Of a DNA stretch of 64,000 nt, positions 52,677 through 64,000 are shown piece by piece. The first letter of the stretch is position 1. Each line of letters begins with the position of its first letter. The notes under the pieces are model-generated. The model was given only the letters and a program-made list of their open reading frames with translations. It was not told the DNA's origin and did not search any database. The position numbers and the translations under genes are program-made. The stretch is from contig NC_089452.1 in assembly GCF_026210795.1 (NCBI RefSeq), positions 1,798,001-1,862,000 on the forward strand, in the 5' to 3' direction. This DNA is from Rhizophagus irregularis. Its lineage: Eukaryota > Glomeromycota > Glomeromycetes > Glomerales > Glomeraceae.

Positions 52677-54821
52677 TTAAGATGTCTTAATTTTTTTAGA
52701 TACATTATCAGAAATTTTTAATTCATCTTGCTTTTCATCATCATCTATAGTAAAGCAAAAAACAAAAATTATAAATTATTATTCTCCACTATTACTTATA
52801 AAATACTAAAAAAAATAATATACCATTTATATCCAAACTATGCTTTTTTGTTTGTTGTTTTTTATGATCATCTTGCATAACTAAAAAAAAGTTTATTTTA
52901 TTAAAATAAATAACACTATAATTTAGATTAATATGATTCACTTACTATAATTTGAATTGATTTCTAATTTGTCAAATACAAAATTTAATATAATAAAAGT
53001 TAGTTAATTTATTTTAAAATAATATCAAATTTAATAATAAGTAATTACCTTTATATTTACTTGATTCTGTGTTACCATTTTTCTCATTATTTACATCAAC
53101 TAAAAATAAAAAATAAATAAATAAAATTAAATTAATTATATATTAATTTAAAGCTAAGAATACCCACCATTATTAGGAATGTTCAAACTATAAGGTTTAC
53201 TTTGGAATGCTATAAAATTATATATCACATATATACAGTATTTAAAATAAAATTAAATATTAAATATTAATAAATTATTGTATATACCTTCTTGTTCTTC
53301 TATTTTGTATTTTTATTTAATTGAAAATTATGAATGTTAATATATTATTAAATATAATATTATAATATATTACAAAGTGATATTACTACCTTCTGTTGCA
53401 TTTTTTGGTTCAGGAAAATTTTCAAATTGATAAATTTTACTAGTATAATTTATGTTCGTTTGATCAGTTGAATTACTTAATTGCTGAAGTTGATCGGAAA
53501 TTATTTGTTTTTGGCTATCATCTTGATAGTTTTGAAATTTTAATAATAACTTGTGTACTTCTATTCTTAATGTACAAGCATTAGGTCTCTTTGTTGAATC
53601 AGCATCCCAACACTGTTCCATTAATTTCTTATATTCTAAAGGAGTTCCTGGTACTATTTTTGGTCTCATTCCGTTTATTATTTTCATTGCAAGGTCATAA
53701 TTATGCTCATAATTAATAAAAGGTAGTTGTCCAGATGAAATTTCCCACATAAGTATACCAATACTATAAATATCAGATACATAAGTGCCTTTTTTTCCAA
53801 TAATTACTTCTGGTGCTATATAAGGAAGATTTCCATATACACTATTTAGTGGTTTATCAACAGGTCCACAAAATCCAAGATCACTAATATAGAAAGTTTG
53901 GCTAATTTTATCATACAATATATTTCCAGAATGCAAATCTCTATGAATTACATTTTCACCATGAACGCTGTAAATCCCATCTATTATGTCATAAACAATT
54001 TGTATCCTTTCTTTTCATATAAGATTATTATAACTTTGCTTTAGATATGTTCTTAAATCCATTTCCATTTTATTCATTACAAGCATATAATTTCCACTTG
54101 ATGAATTTTTCGTTAAACCATAACATTGTACTAAATCTGCCCATTTGTTATTATAGTTAAATGAGCTTTGCTCTAAAAAATTTATATAAAAATCGTCAAC
54201 AAATTTCAAAAACAATGATACAAAATATTTTTTAATTACATACCTCTTCAAACCAACTTTCATTAGTACTTTTGACATTCTCTAACTCTTTAAGTATTAC
54301 ATATTGGTCTCCATATCTTGTTAATTGCTTTTCTTCAGAATCCCATTCAAAATATTCTCCGTCGATATATAAATTTTAGAACATCCACCTTTAGTTAAAT
54401 ATTTAACATTTTGTAAATTATTATATGGAATCCATTCAAGTATTCTATCCGGTTGAAATGTTTCCATTTGACATTTTTGTATTAAATTATCAATATCATT
54501 ATTTCCAGATGTCCAGTTTGAAAAATCTTCTTTTAAATAATTTCGAATACAATGTTCACAACGTAATGTTGCTAAACATTCATTTTGACAATTTTCACAA
54601 ATTCTTTTTGTTCCTTTATTATCTATAATTTTACGAGTATCATATTCTTCATTAAATAATTTTATTATTACTGATTTTTCATCCTCTGTAAGAGATTCAT
54701 CAGCAAGAGCAATTTTTTTTCTAAATTCAAATTGTTTATCCAAATCATTTATAGTGGGATCTGATAATGAATATGCTTTATTAAAAGCAGCCCAAACAAC
54801 TTCTTGTCGAATATCATTCAT
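52677..54821 (-). pseudogene. Ribbon-kinase pseudogene with a micro-exon tail
   Basis: The start (ATG 54821) has Cys pairs (ICENC, LRCEHC), 'NWTSGNNDIDNLI' and 'YLTKGGCSKIY'. The catalytic loop is HRDLHSGNIL; the DFG position reads 'ISDLGFCG', then 'YIAPEVIIGK' and 'SDIYSIGILMWEISSGQ'. Lesions: a frameshift after SKIY (about 54375), a frameshift near 54150, and a TGA where Trp is expected before 'KERIQI' (about 54015). The tail uses short exons in phase: 53288-53299 (12 nt), about 53170-53211, 53047-53100, about 52823-52875, and the last one ending at 52677. The 3' splice structure is preserved although the N-lobe is broken, so decay is recent or partial products are made. Confidence 0.75.
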
Positions 54822-55917
54822 AATATGGTCTTTTAATTTTGTAATTTTGTGAAAAAAAAAAGTCTTTGAAATTTTGAAAATGAGAAAGTTGTAAGACAGT
54901 AGTACAGTTTTAACTGCAAATATATGTTGTGCATAAATTTCGAGTTTGTGCAATTTGTACACCTGTGCAACCTGTACAACAGAAATAACACATGATCAAC
55001 AATAAATAAAATGAATTAACAAAAGATAATAAAAGAGAAGTTAATCCATCCAAGAAGCAATGAAATAATTGAACGAAAAATAATTAAAAGAATTTTACTC
55101 CGAAATTATACAAATACGGTTTAAATTCAAGTCAGTATTATAAGATTAAATTTATTGAAACAAAAGTGCTTATTTTAGAAACATACAGTATTTTTTGTAT
55201 AATAAAAGGTTTGGAAATGAAAAAAGTTTAACATTATTATTATGGTTATACTGTATTTATGATAAAAGTTTTGAAATATAACAGATTCATGATCGAGTAT
55301 TGTTATTTTAAGATCTTGAATTTTTTTTTCTACATGTTGTTTATTAAAAGAATAAAATACTTAACTCTACAATGAAAATAAAATGTAAGAATTTTTCATA
55401 ATAATTTTTTATTCAAATTTCTTTTATAAAATGAATAAATAAACGTTGTATATTCCAAAGTTTATCAAAACATGAAATGAAAATAATATTTAGAAACGAA
55501 AGTAAATTGTATTTATTTCTTATATATCATCGCGGAATGCAACCTTTTAATTCATTACTTACAAAATTAGAGACTATTTATAGATTAATCTATTAATACA
55601 CGATAGAGTGAGTTTCATACAGAAACAACTAATTATATATTCCTTCTTTTTTCAGTTTGGTCTTTCTGTCGAATTTATTTTTTCGGCTTTTTTTTTAAAA
55701 ACTTTAAAACTGAAATTTTTTTAATTTTTTTTTCAATTTTTATTTCGGTTTGGTTTTTAAAACTGAAAATTTTTCTTTTAATTTTCTTTTCTATTTGGTT
55801 TTTTTTTAAACCAATTTTTTTGATATTTTTTTTTCTTGTATAATTTTTTTCATTTAATTTTATATACTGTATTTTTCTATTATTGTTATATGAGTACATT
55901 ATTAATTATTCTTTTTT
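54822..55917. other. AT-rich intergenic region, no gene seen
   Basis: Low-complexity sequence. Near 55675-55900, T-rich words such as TTTAAAACTGAAA repeat, and an open but extremely Lys/Ile-rich minus-strand frame there is judged non-coding. Confidence 0.45.
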
Positions 55918-56170
55918 TTAGACTTAATCTAAATCAGTGATCGGATTGATATTGTGGCGTCTTGGTAAGCCTTTTTTTCAATCCTCATTTCAATAATAAT
56001 TTTTTTTCTATATCTATTTTTTGCTAATATTTTTTTTTTCATTCTTTTACCCGATAGATGCTATGGTGCTGTAAGTACCTTTGATTTTTATTTTAACAAT
56101 ATTTTTTTCTTACTGTTTTTTTTTCGTTCTTTCACCTTCTAGGTTTGGGTCAAGGTCCGTGCTGTCTAAC
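55918..56170 (+). other. Micro-exon-like array with a 13-nt unit
   Basis: The order is GTGGCGTCTTG, a GTAAGC donor (55965), a pyrimidine-rich spacer ending CGATAG, a 13-nt unit ATGCTATGGTGCT (56058-56070), a perfect GTAAGT donor, another pyrimidine-rich spacer ending TTCTAG, then GTTTGGGTCAAGG. Splice-site quality is high on both sides of the 13-nt unit. No surrounding ORF was recognised. Confidence 0.45.
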
Positions 56171-56304
56171 ATTTAAAATATTAGTTTAATTATTTTAAAT
56201 TGAAGTTTTTTTTATAATAAGTAAAGTGAATTTATTAATTTCAAAATATTACAAATGAAAGCAAATGAATAAAATGAAACATTATTAATTTAAAAAAAAA
56301 ACAG

Positions 56305-56835
56305 TCATAGGTGGTTAATTATATCTTTCAGCTCAAGCAAGTTTTCCATTTCTTTTCTTGAAGAATATTTATCTTTAAAAATTTCTGGAACATTTAGATA
56401 AAATTTATGAAAATTTGGTAATTAATCGCCTATGTTAGGAATATAAGTTATCTTATTTCCATTATACCCCTTTCGAACATAATCTATTTGCTATAAATAA
56501 ATAAATAAATAATGATGAGTTACTAAAATCAATTTTCTTTTAAATAGAAAATTACAAGTAAAATAGAAATATACCATATTAATAGAAATATCAATATAAA
56601 ATGTTGAATTAATATTGGTACGCAAAACAAACTCTTTTTGTACGACTTGTTCATGACGACCAGTTGTAAAACATATACATCGTCAAGAAAGTGATGGTTC
56701 TGAAAAAATATTGTATATAAAATAAATTTGTTTATTCGCCTCTTCTGAATTAGGATCTATAAGCAACCATTTATATTTTTTTGAAAAATTATCAGAAACA
56801 GTATTTTGCTTGACTGTATATAAGTACTTCTTAGG
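56305..56835 (-). pseudogene. Decayed two-exon gene of unknown family
   Basis: Exon-like frames at about 56575-56830 ('KKYKWLLIDPNSEEANKQI', 'FVLRTNINSTFYIDISINM') and 56305-56490 ('QIDYVRKGYNGNKITYIPNI', 'KEMENLLELKDIINHL') join in phase across an 84-nt GT-AG intron. Each exon contains one in-frame stop (after 'SEPSLS' and after 'NIGD'). The coding-like composition and intact splice sites indicate a recently dead gene. No family was recognised. Confidence 0.5.
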
Positions 56836-57544
56836 TAGGTCGTGATGATTTTTGATAATTCAGAGTTAGCGCTTCTGCACATATGTTAAAATAGCTCTTT
56901 TTCTTTTTTATGTGTGGCTGAGACATTGTGATTTATAATAAACGCGAAAATAGTACCTTTCTTGATTTTTAAAAAGCCGATGTCACAAGGTAATAGGAGT
57001 CATGTGACTTAACCGGTATAATTCATGATGCGGCTACATCGGTGATAAATGATATCGGTATAACGAGGTATTATTATTTAATAATTGTAATGAAAAATGG
57101 ATGGGTTTGATTGTACTTATTTGATCCTTCATTGATTCTATCTCTTAAAAAATGATTTACTTTATTCGTTCATCATTTTTTGATTATCAAAGTCAATATT
57201 TCTTTGCATTTTGTCTTTTCTTGCCGTTTGACAATGCAGATTCATTGTGATGCTTGGTGAATCATTGTGGGTTGCAAAATATTCTATCCTAAGAAATGAA
57301 TTAGTAAGAATACTAAGAAAATAGACTTGATTTTAAAAAAATTTTATGAAATCAATCAAATACTAATAATATAAATTATTTTTCTGAAGTTTATTGTACT
57401 AATTTGTCTTCACTATGAAAAAGGCGCTACGTAGTAATGCAATATTGGTATTACACGAAAATAGGAGTAATAAAATATATTTAAATATGAACAAATTTAT
57501 AACTTCATGCTTAAATAAATCGTTGTAGAGTAATTTCTCTAATA

Positions 57545-57668
57545 ATGATGAAAAAAACTCATTTTAATTTTTATTATTTTTATAATTTTTATATATGAAG
57601 TAAATGTTCAAGTTCCAGGTGAACCAGCTCCAGGAGGCCTGTTGATGTATTTCCAATTCAAAATTTAA
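57545..57668 (+). pseudogene. Short secreted-peptide-like ORF with a homopolymer frameshift
   Basis: ATG ATG is followed by seven A's. One A fewer would open a frame with a strong signal-like core (LILIFIIFIIFIY) and a short mature part 'EVNVQVPGEPAPGGLL', ending at the TAA at 57666-57668. The GC content of the mature part stands out. As written the frame is broken; this is a real lesion or a homopolymer error. Confidence 0.3.
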
Positions 57669-58395
57669 AATTTTCATCAAATTAAAAATAATCACATTTA
57701 ATTTTTCCTCCAAAAAAATATAGAGAAAAATGGAAAACTTTTATTCTTTAAAAAAAATAGTAATCCGGAGCGGAAATAAATGTTATACGAAAGCGATTTA
57801 ACATAATTCATTACTTACTAATTATTAATATTAAATAAAATTTTTCATCCCAAATTTAACTACCTAAATTTTTTGATTTTTTTATTAAAAATTATTTTTT
57901 ATTGTTCTAATTTGACTAAATATAATTCTCTTATTTAAAAAAAAATAGTCGTCTTATAACGATCTATTTAACGGCGAATTTGCGTAATCATATGCTAGCC
58001 GAACATACTATAATAAATTTATTATAGTCAAATAACATGTGATTACTTGAATCCGACAATATTTACCGATATAATGGAATTATTTTTTTTCCATGGGAAA
58101 ATCTTGCCAATCAATCTAAAGCATATGACAATTGCCAAGATTCAATGATGATTTACAAATTAAAGTGTCTATTTTTACTGTATAAATATCACAATAACAA
58201 TAATATATAGACTAACTGTTTTCGAGATAAGATAAGAATTTGAGTTACAAATATGAAAAATAAAAAAAAAAATTTTTTTTTTATATAAATCTACCAAATC
58301 TTTTTTAAAACAACACTTTATTAATTATTTACCCTCCTTTTCTTCCATCGAATCCTTTCCAACCCGTTACTTTCCTAAAATCTTTTTCTTACGTA

Positions 58396-59013
58396 ATGTC
58401 TAACGACCTCGCTAAATTAATAAATGGTCCAACAGATGAAACAATCGTGTCGAAAGTAGGCGATCAAAATAATAGGTCTCCAACAAAATCCCGAAATCCT
58501 AAAACTCATAAATGCCAAGATTGCACTCGTGAATTCAACAGACTGGAACATTTAAACCGACATATCCGAACTCACACTGGAGAAAAACCCCATAAATGTA
58601 CTTGGAACGGATGTTCCAAAAGATTCTCCAGATCCGACGAATTGACGAGACATAAAAGAACTCATGATAAAGCGTTTAAGAAGAGAGATCACCGAAATAA
58701 AAAGATGATTGCTGTTTCTTTTAAAAATTTGACAACTCTTTATATCCATGATCAAGTTCAAAATGAAGGAAATAATTCATCATCCCCATCGTCTCGTACA
58801 ATTGCAACATATATTTTTACCGATTCTACAACTTCACATCCTAATTCTTCATGGCAAAAACCTTTTAATTGTCCAATTAATGGATGTACGAAGAGCTTCA
58901 CTCGACATGGACATTTATCAAGACATGTACAGTCTTGTCAATCAAAACGTAATCGTAAAGAAAATGAGAAACCTGTTCACCCTCCAAGTCCTGTTACATC
59001 TTGTATTAACTAA
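58396..59013 (+). CDS. C2H2 zinc-finger protein, CreA/Mig1-like fingers
   Basis: 205 residues, single exon. Fingers 1 and 2 (residues about 39-90) read '[20 protein letters not shown]' and then '[18 protein letters not shown]', joined by the TGEKPH linker. The [10 protein letters not shown] helix is that of the carbon-catabolite repressors CreA/Mig1 and related GC-box binders, so a GC-rich DNA target is likely. A third finger near the C-terminus ('[19 protein letters not shown]') ends H-x3-C, so it is a C2HC variant, separated by a Ser/Thr-rich spacer. It is probably a nuclear transcription factor; the regulated pathway is not deducible. The protein is shorter than true CreA, so orthology is not claimed. 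Confidence 0.85.
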   Translation: MSNDLAKLINGPTDETIVSKVGDQNNRSPTKSRNPKTHKCQDCTREFNRLEHLNRHIRTHTGEKPHKCTWNGCSKRFSRSDELTRHKRTHDKAFKKRDHRNKKMIAVSFKNLTTLYIHDQVQNEGNNSSSPSSRTIATYIFTDSTTSHPNSSWQKPFNCPINGCTKSFTRHGHLSRHVQSCQSKRNRKENEKPVHPPSPVTSCIN

Positions 59014-59684
59014 TTTTTTTCGGTATTTAATATTTCAAAATATGAAATACTATTTATTGTATAACACAATGCATAATAAAGAAAGTTACTATTTTATTTA
59101 ATGTATCAGGTATCTGAAATGTTACTTTCTAAATGAACCGCAATTTAATTTGTATAAAAGAAAATTGTATTATTTCGTACGCGGTCATTTCTTATCTCTT
59201 TTCTCCGTGTTTGGATGATACCTCCCATTTGTTTATTATTTTTTTTTTCTAATAGTATCTTTATTCCTTATATATGTTGAAAAACTCATGGGTGTCATCC
59301 TGCTGGTATTGAATGTAACCCTAATAGCAATAACACAATTAGTTCGCGTATGTTAATTTCAAATTATTCCTAAACTTTTTGGGTATAGTATAAAAATAGC
59401 TTGCGCTTCTAGTGTTACGGTTGTTAGTCCTTCGAATGATTTGCCTGTAGAAGCTCACTGACAGAAACAGCGGTTGTAGTTATTTAAAGAATCCTAAGTT
59501 TGTTCGGAAGGAGTAAAAGGTCGAATAATATCTATGCGAAGTATTGTCTTTTAATGCTTTATAATTACAATTAATCGTCTGGTTTTAAATTATTATAACA
59601 AATAAATTGATAAATTTAAATAATTAATGTATAATAAGTTTATTAACATAGTAAAATATTGTATATCGGTATATGTTGACAAAT

Positions 59685-60000
59685 TTATTGTGAATACTCT
59701 ATAGCTTAAAATGCATTTCTATTTATCTGTAAGAGAAGAAGAATTAGGGATTTATGGATTAACTAAAGACCGAAACTAAAGATTTTATGATGATTATAGA
59801 ATTTGCTGATAGAGGGAATTTGAGAAATATTCTCTTAAATAACTTAAGTTATTTGATACAATTGAGTTTTGGTATGATTCTATTAAAGATAAGAATGATA
59901 AAAAGAAGAATTTGGTTATAAAGGAAAAGAAATTAAAGCAGCATTTGATGAAGCTGATAAAGAAATACCAAACATCTCAACTTCATATGAGAAGAATATT
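59685..60000 (+). pseudogene. Partial copy of the 46-kb kinase with internal deletion
   Basis: It begins in the intron end (GTGAATACTCTATAG), follows exon 2 of the kinase at 46762 to about 'LRNILLNNL', then jumps to the region equivalent to 47385 ('IEFWYDSIK'), losing about 470 bp with the catalytic loop and DFG. Further 1-bp indels break the frame. The downstream flank is also copied (to about 60560). Confidence 0.8.
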
Positions 60001-60560
60001 AAACTAATTTTGTGTATTGATAGTTCATGATTCTGACTTAGAAATTTCTAACATGATGCGTATATATAACTTACGTTTGAACATCTTTAATTAGATACTA
60101 ATGATTTTGACATTAATAGATACTTGTGACGAAAACAATGCTGATGATTCGATAAATTAAATATTTTGCAGATTTTATTTTATATTTTATTGTGAAATTT
60201 GTTATTTGAAAGTAAAAAGTAAAAGCCCGAACGTCTAAAAATTGTAAACTAAATGATATTTATTAATGACATTTTTATGTGTATTTATATATTTATATTT
60301 GTTATAAACATTCATCTGTCAATATAATTATCATAATACGAGGAAATTTAAATTTTCAAGTATTATACTGCATAATTGTTTAATAACCTTTATAAAATGA
60401 TTCGTAAATCGTGATTTCTGATGAGATTAATTCACGTGATGATTTGGCACGTAATTGCTACTTCAATTTCACAAATATATACGTTTGCGTACTTTAACAA
60501 GAAATATTCAACTTTTTTTTTAATAAAAAGAAAAAAAAATATCAAAAATAAATAGAGATG
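60001..60560. repeat. Duplicated 3' flank of the kinase
   Basis: Matches 47690-48300 in the same orientation with many small indels. Together with 59685-60000 it is one duplicated block. Confidence 0.7.
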
Positions 60561-61310
60561 TTATTTATTTGATAATTGAAGAATTACATTATGATAAAAA
60601 GAATTTATTGTGAAATTATTATTCCAAATTTTATGAAAAAATCCTTAGCATCAATTAAACTCGGGAAATGAGAAAACATTATTAAATGTAATTATTTCAC
60701 ACTTAGCAGATGAATCAAAAAATAAATATCATTCATTTTACGAATAGGAATATACTTTTATATTCCCTGCACAAGTAATTATCAAATATGTCTTATTCCT
60801 GGAATCAAACATCTTTATTCAGGATTAGAATTCCTTAATTGTACGATAGTACTGTCATAGATAAGTTTTGGATAAAAAAAAATTTGTCAAATGGTTCATG
60901 CCAATTTTATTTTTCTGTTCTCATTAAAATCATCAGAGTTTGTTCATGTATTTGTAATTTAGTTGTTGATACTTGAAAGTTAAAAAAACATATAAATAGT
61001 CCTGTAAAAAAAAGTCGATCCGTTCCTTATATTATCGAATTAAAAATTTTATTGGGATAGGATCTTTTGCGCCTAATAAAAATAAAACCATTCATTTTTA
61101 ATGAATTTAATACAAATCAAGCAAAATATAACTTTTTGACGGTAAAAAAAAATCACATTCTAACAGTAAAATTTATAGTCAAAAAAATTTACTAATTAGA
61201 ATTTTTTTTATCTGTGGAAGAAAGTCACATGAAATAATGCAATGCCTGTCAGCCTGTGCGACATAAAAACTTTATATTAACGCTTCCCAGAATAAATTTT
61301 ATCTCACTCC
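60561..61310. other. No gene seen
   Basis: AT-rich sequence before the CRN pseudogene. No supported feature. Confidence 0.45.
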
Positions 61311-61314
61311 GGCT

Positions 61315-62915
61315 TTACCCTTAGAAGTTAGAACCCTTATGAAAATGCTTTCATCGTAAAAGTCAATAAGACGGAAGCGGTTAATTTTTTCAGGGAAGCT
61401 ATCAAGGAAAAGCCTCACCCTAAGTTTGAGAACGTTTCCCCTAATGACATTAAGCTATGAAAGGTCGTCATTTCCCTCGAAGAAGAAAACAAAAAACTTA
61501 ACCTTGTCAATAAAATTTTTTTTCTTTTTTTTTTTAAAAAAAAAAATAATACAAAAATTAATGTCAATGTTAAGGACGAACTTGAAGGTGTGGAATTGCC
61601 TTCACTTTCGAAAGTTAGCAAACATTTTCCCTATCAACCAGCCGACGAACACATAAATATAATCGCACAGCATCCTGTTTAAACGAAAGAATTTCACTGC
61701 ACCGCAACGTATGGGCGTAATGTAAAAAGTTTCAGTGGTCAGTGACCCAAGAAATGGAGACGTTGGAAGGTTTTAAGAAGAAGCTTTGTGAATATTTAAT
61801 GTTTCCAGATAGGACAAAAAATGAGCATATCGTAATAGGTCGTGTAATAAGTGGCGCTGGCTTGAAGAGAAAGATTTCAACAGGTAAAATGCGTAAGAAA
61901 TTAGACCAGATAAGTTCAAGTTCCCAGAATGCAACGGTATGGTGGAGATTGTGACAGAGCGTAAAGTTATTCAATTTTCTTCTAACGAGGGTTTATTGAG
62001 CATTATTTGGACTACTAACCCAAGGTGGATCTGGAAATAGTTGTGTATATGTGTAAGTACTAGCAATATAGCAATAATGTATTTAGGATATTTCATGTGT
62101 CAATTCCATCAATTGTCTGATCCGTTAATTTATGCATGGCGCCTTTGGCTGTTTTATAGCGCAACAACCTTTCTCTTAGTACACTTTCCCCAAGATGAAG
62201 TTTCTTTTCGGTTTGAAGGCTGATGGCTATGATCAATTACCATGTATTGAGATTGGAAGTTCATCAGCTCCAGAAGAGATCAGGAACAGTGTGATTGAGG
62301 AATTTTTAAGAATGCATAAGGCATCCCACCATCACTAGCGCGTTTCCGCGATTATATATAACGTGACGTCCATCTTTGATGTTACTGTAAAGGTTTATCC
62401 CCAGTATGAAGTCTCCGGAAGTCATGGAAAGGACCCATTGAGTGATCAAAATGGGTGACACAATTATTTCTGTAACTGAAGCAAAACGAGAAGATATTAA
62501 CCAAGGTGTTGCCCAGAGCACTGTCCAAGCACATGCATCTTTACAATGCAATCGCAAAAACGTACTTATGATGATGCTGATTTGTATGAAGATGCAATGT
62601 CTCAACGGGTGTGCTTGTAAAACAAATTCGAAAAATGACCTGAATTACTACTAGATCAAAATCACAGCGATTATTACTAACTCTTTTATTTGATATTTCA
62701 AGAGTTGACTGGGTAATAACGAAAGTTCAAAATGGTATTGGAGATGGGAATGATAATAGTGATGAGAGGTCGAAGTTTTTTGTGTTCGCCTACTCCTACA
62801 CCTCTACCTATCAACTACCCATCATTATTTCGCGATGAACTAGTCAGACCTATCGAGAAATTATATGGGCAAATCAAATGGGTTAGTGGGTTTTTAATCA
62901 GCAAAAATCATCATT
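61315..62915 (+). pseudogene. Decayed Crinkler (CRN) effector gene
   Basis: N-terminal CRN pattern: 'NPYENAFIVKVNKTEA', 'REAIKEKPHPKFENV', then 'LPSLSKVSKHFPYQPADEHI'. A C-terminal region follows: 'CIEIGSSSAPEEIRNSVIEE', 'VYPQYEVSGS', 'ITEAKREDINQGVAQ'-like sequence around 62450-62520, and 'RPIEKLYGQIKWV' near 62850-62890. This is the order of Rhizophagus CRN proteins as I remember them. Stops and frame changes (for example after 'PNDIKL', after 'AQHPV', and an A/T-run expansion near 61510-61550) break the gene repeatedly. It is non-functional as it stands. Confidence 0.65.
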
Positions 62916-63104
62916 AGGTGATGGAAAGCGAGTCAAAATAGATAATTAGGACGTGTCTTGAGTTAATATTTCAGAAATTAGGGCATTAGCATAGGGAAAG
63001 TCGTCATGGATCATAGGCACAGTCCCCAGCTTTGTATTGATATTTTTCGCATGTATTAATAAAAATTTTTCTTGCAAGTTTTGCTGACGGGCCATTACAA
63101 ACTG

Positions 63105-63345
63105 AATCATGTAATTATTTACTACATCAATAAAGAATTCGGCCGAAAAGGCTATATATAGTATCAAGCGTGAAATAGAGATGTATGGTGAATAAAAAAG
63201 TGAGACCTAAAGTCCCACTTGGATAAAATAAATCGCATCCTACATGAAAGATCTTTGTATATTTGTAGCGTTTTATTATAATTTTAAGTGAATCCGTTGA
63301 TCAGATTTTTGTGATGTAATCATATTAACGTAGCATATAGATAGA
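63105..63345. repeat. Dispersed repeat, copy 2
   Basis: Diverged match to 24925-25300, including GTGAGACCTAAAGTCCCAC and ATCATATTAACGTA. Confidence 0.65.
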
Positions 63346-63699
63346 GGAATAATTTTATTAGCTATAGATATTACTGGAAATGTGAGAGAGCAAAGAAATA
63401 AGCGTGATGTGGCACCCGCATTAAATGGCCTAGGATCTGTGTATTCTCTCCCTCTTTGATAGCATCATAATGTTTCTCTTGCTACCTCTATCACTTTCTG
63501 ATTCGCTATTGTACAGTATCTGAAAAATCATTAATAAAGTTTTAATCTTATCGGACTTATATTTTTTTAACTTATGTGCGCATATTGGTAAAAAAATGTT
63601 CATATTTCGGATTTTTATTGCATAAAGACATCGAATTTTTTTGTGTAACTCTTGCCACCTATCCTATTCTAATCTTCTCGCAAGATTTCATCTATGGAA

Positions 63700-63751
63700 A
63701 CACCGATGGATTTTTTTGTAAATTACTCCACCAGTAGAAATCCATCGGTGT
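63700..63751. repeat. Perfect 14-bp hairpin
   Basis: ACACCGATGGATTT (63700-63713) and AAATCCATCGGTGT (63738-63751) are exactly complementary around a 24-nt loop. Confidence 0.65.
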
Positions 63752-63775
63752 ATTTGTCATACACCGAGATAAGCC

Positions 63776-63889
63776 TGTTATTCCATGGATATCTAATAAA
63801 TACTCCATATGCACCAATGCTCCCCTCACTTCGGGACCCCAAGGTATCGGTGAATATTTCGGTTATTCATTGATACTTATGGAATAACA
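63776..63889. repeat. Inverted repeat next to the hairpin
   Basis: TGTTATTCCAT (63776-63786) and ATGGAATAACA (63879-63889) enclose about 92 bp. With the hairpin at 63700 this may be one foldback element. Confidence 0.45.
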
Positions 63890-64000
63890 ATTATAAACGA
63901 CAAGCCATTAATTGATAAAATTTATGAAATTTTTGAAACATTTTGACCCGAATCTGTTTATTGCAAATTGATTAAATTGGTAAATATGCAGTAACAACAG

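Noticed and set aside
55675-55899. Lys/Ile-rich 74-codon ORF
   Set aside because: Simple translation of T-rich low-complexity DNA.

Overview
The window looks like nuclear DNA of an arbuscular mycorrhizal fungus of the Rhizophagus type (Glomeromycotina). This is inferred from several traits: very AT-rich DNA, short GT-AG introns of about 65-130 nt, expanded protein kinases with an N-terminal Cys-pair ribbon and a 'GWTSGN' motif, a kinase with C-terminal Sel1 repeats, Crinkler (CRN)-type effector domains, an F-box-like protein, and many decayed gene copies among transposable elements. No rRNA gene, intact tRNA gene or CRISPR array was seen.

Layout. 0-10 kb: a small MITE, a secreted cysteine-rich protein gene, a TIR element, a decayed SAM-like family gene, a short CRN-like gene, an F-box-like gene, a decayed helicase/HNH gene, and a minus-strand array of micro-exon-like units. 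10-16 kb: a MITE, a complete five-exon Sel1-repeat kinase, a truncated kinase and a hAT-like MITE. 16.7-20.4 kb: a second, plus-strand array of intron-like units with hairpins. 21.6-22.6 kb: an intact gene fusing a ubiquitin-like domain ending in Gly-Gly to an ADP-ribosyltransferase-like domain. 25.6-36.5 kb: a young 10.9-kb Ty3/gypsy LTR retrotransposon on the minus strand. 36.7-38.3 kb: a TIR element with poly-pyrimidine arrays. 38.4-42 kb: a four-helix membrane protein gene preceded by its decayed copy. 43-44.3 kb: tandem repeats. 45.4-47.7 kb: a hAT-like MITE and an intact two-exon kinase. 50.3-52.3 kb: a decayed A32-like packaging ATPase split by a retroposed insertion. 52.7-54.8 kb: a kinase pseudogene with a tail built of very short exons. 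56-60 kb: a micro-exon array, an unknown pseudogene, a C2H2 zinc-finger gene and a partial copy of the 46-kb kinase. 61.3-62.9 kb: a CRN pseudogene.

Most striking results. (1) The retrotransposon encodes a thymidylate-kinase-like P-loop domain fused in frame to its integrase. Its Gag and protease lie in one frame separated by a single UGA in the readthrough context UGA-CUA. Its 3' untranslated region holds a tRNA-Gly-like sequence whose acceptor strand matches the primer-binding site. Its two LTRs have equal length and no difference was noticed between them, so it is probably recent. (2) The ubiquitin-like/ADP-ribosyltransferase fusion is a possible modifier enzyme. (3) At several loci, short exon-like segments of about 13-40 nt alternate with intron-like spacers. 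In two loci the presumed branch point (CTAAC/CTAAT-like) is paired in a hairpin just upstream of a pyrimidine-rich 3' splice site.

Limits: all calls come from reading the sequence. Family assignments rest on recognised motifs and have not been checked by database search. Exon boundaries are predictions.
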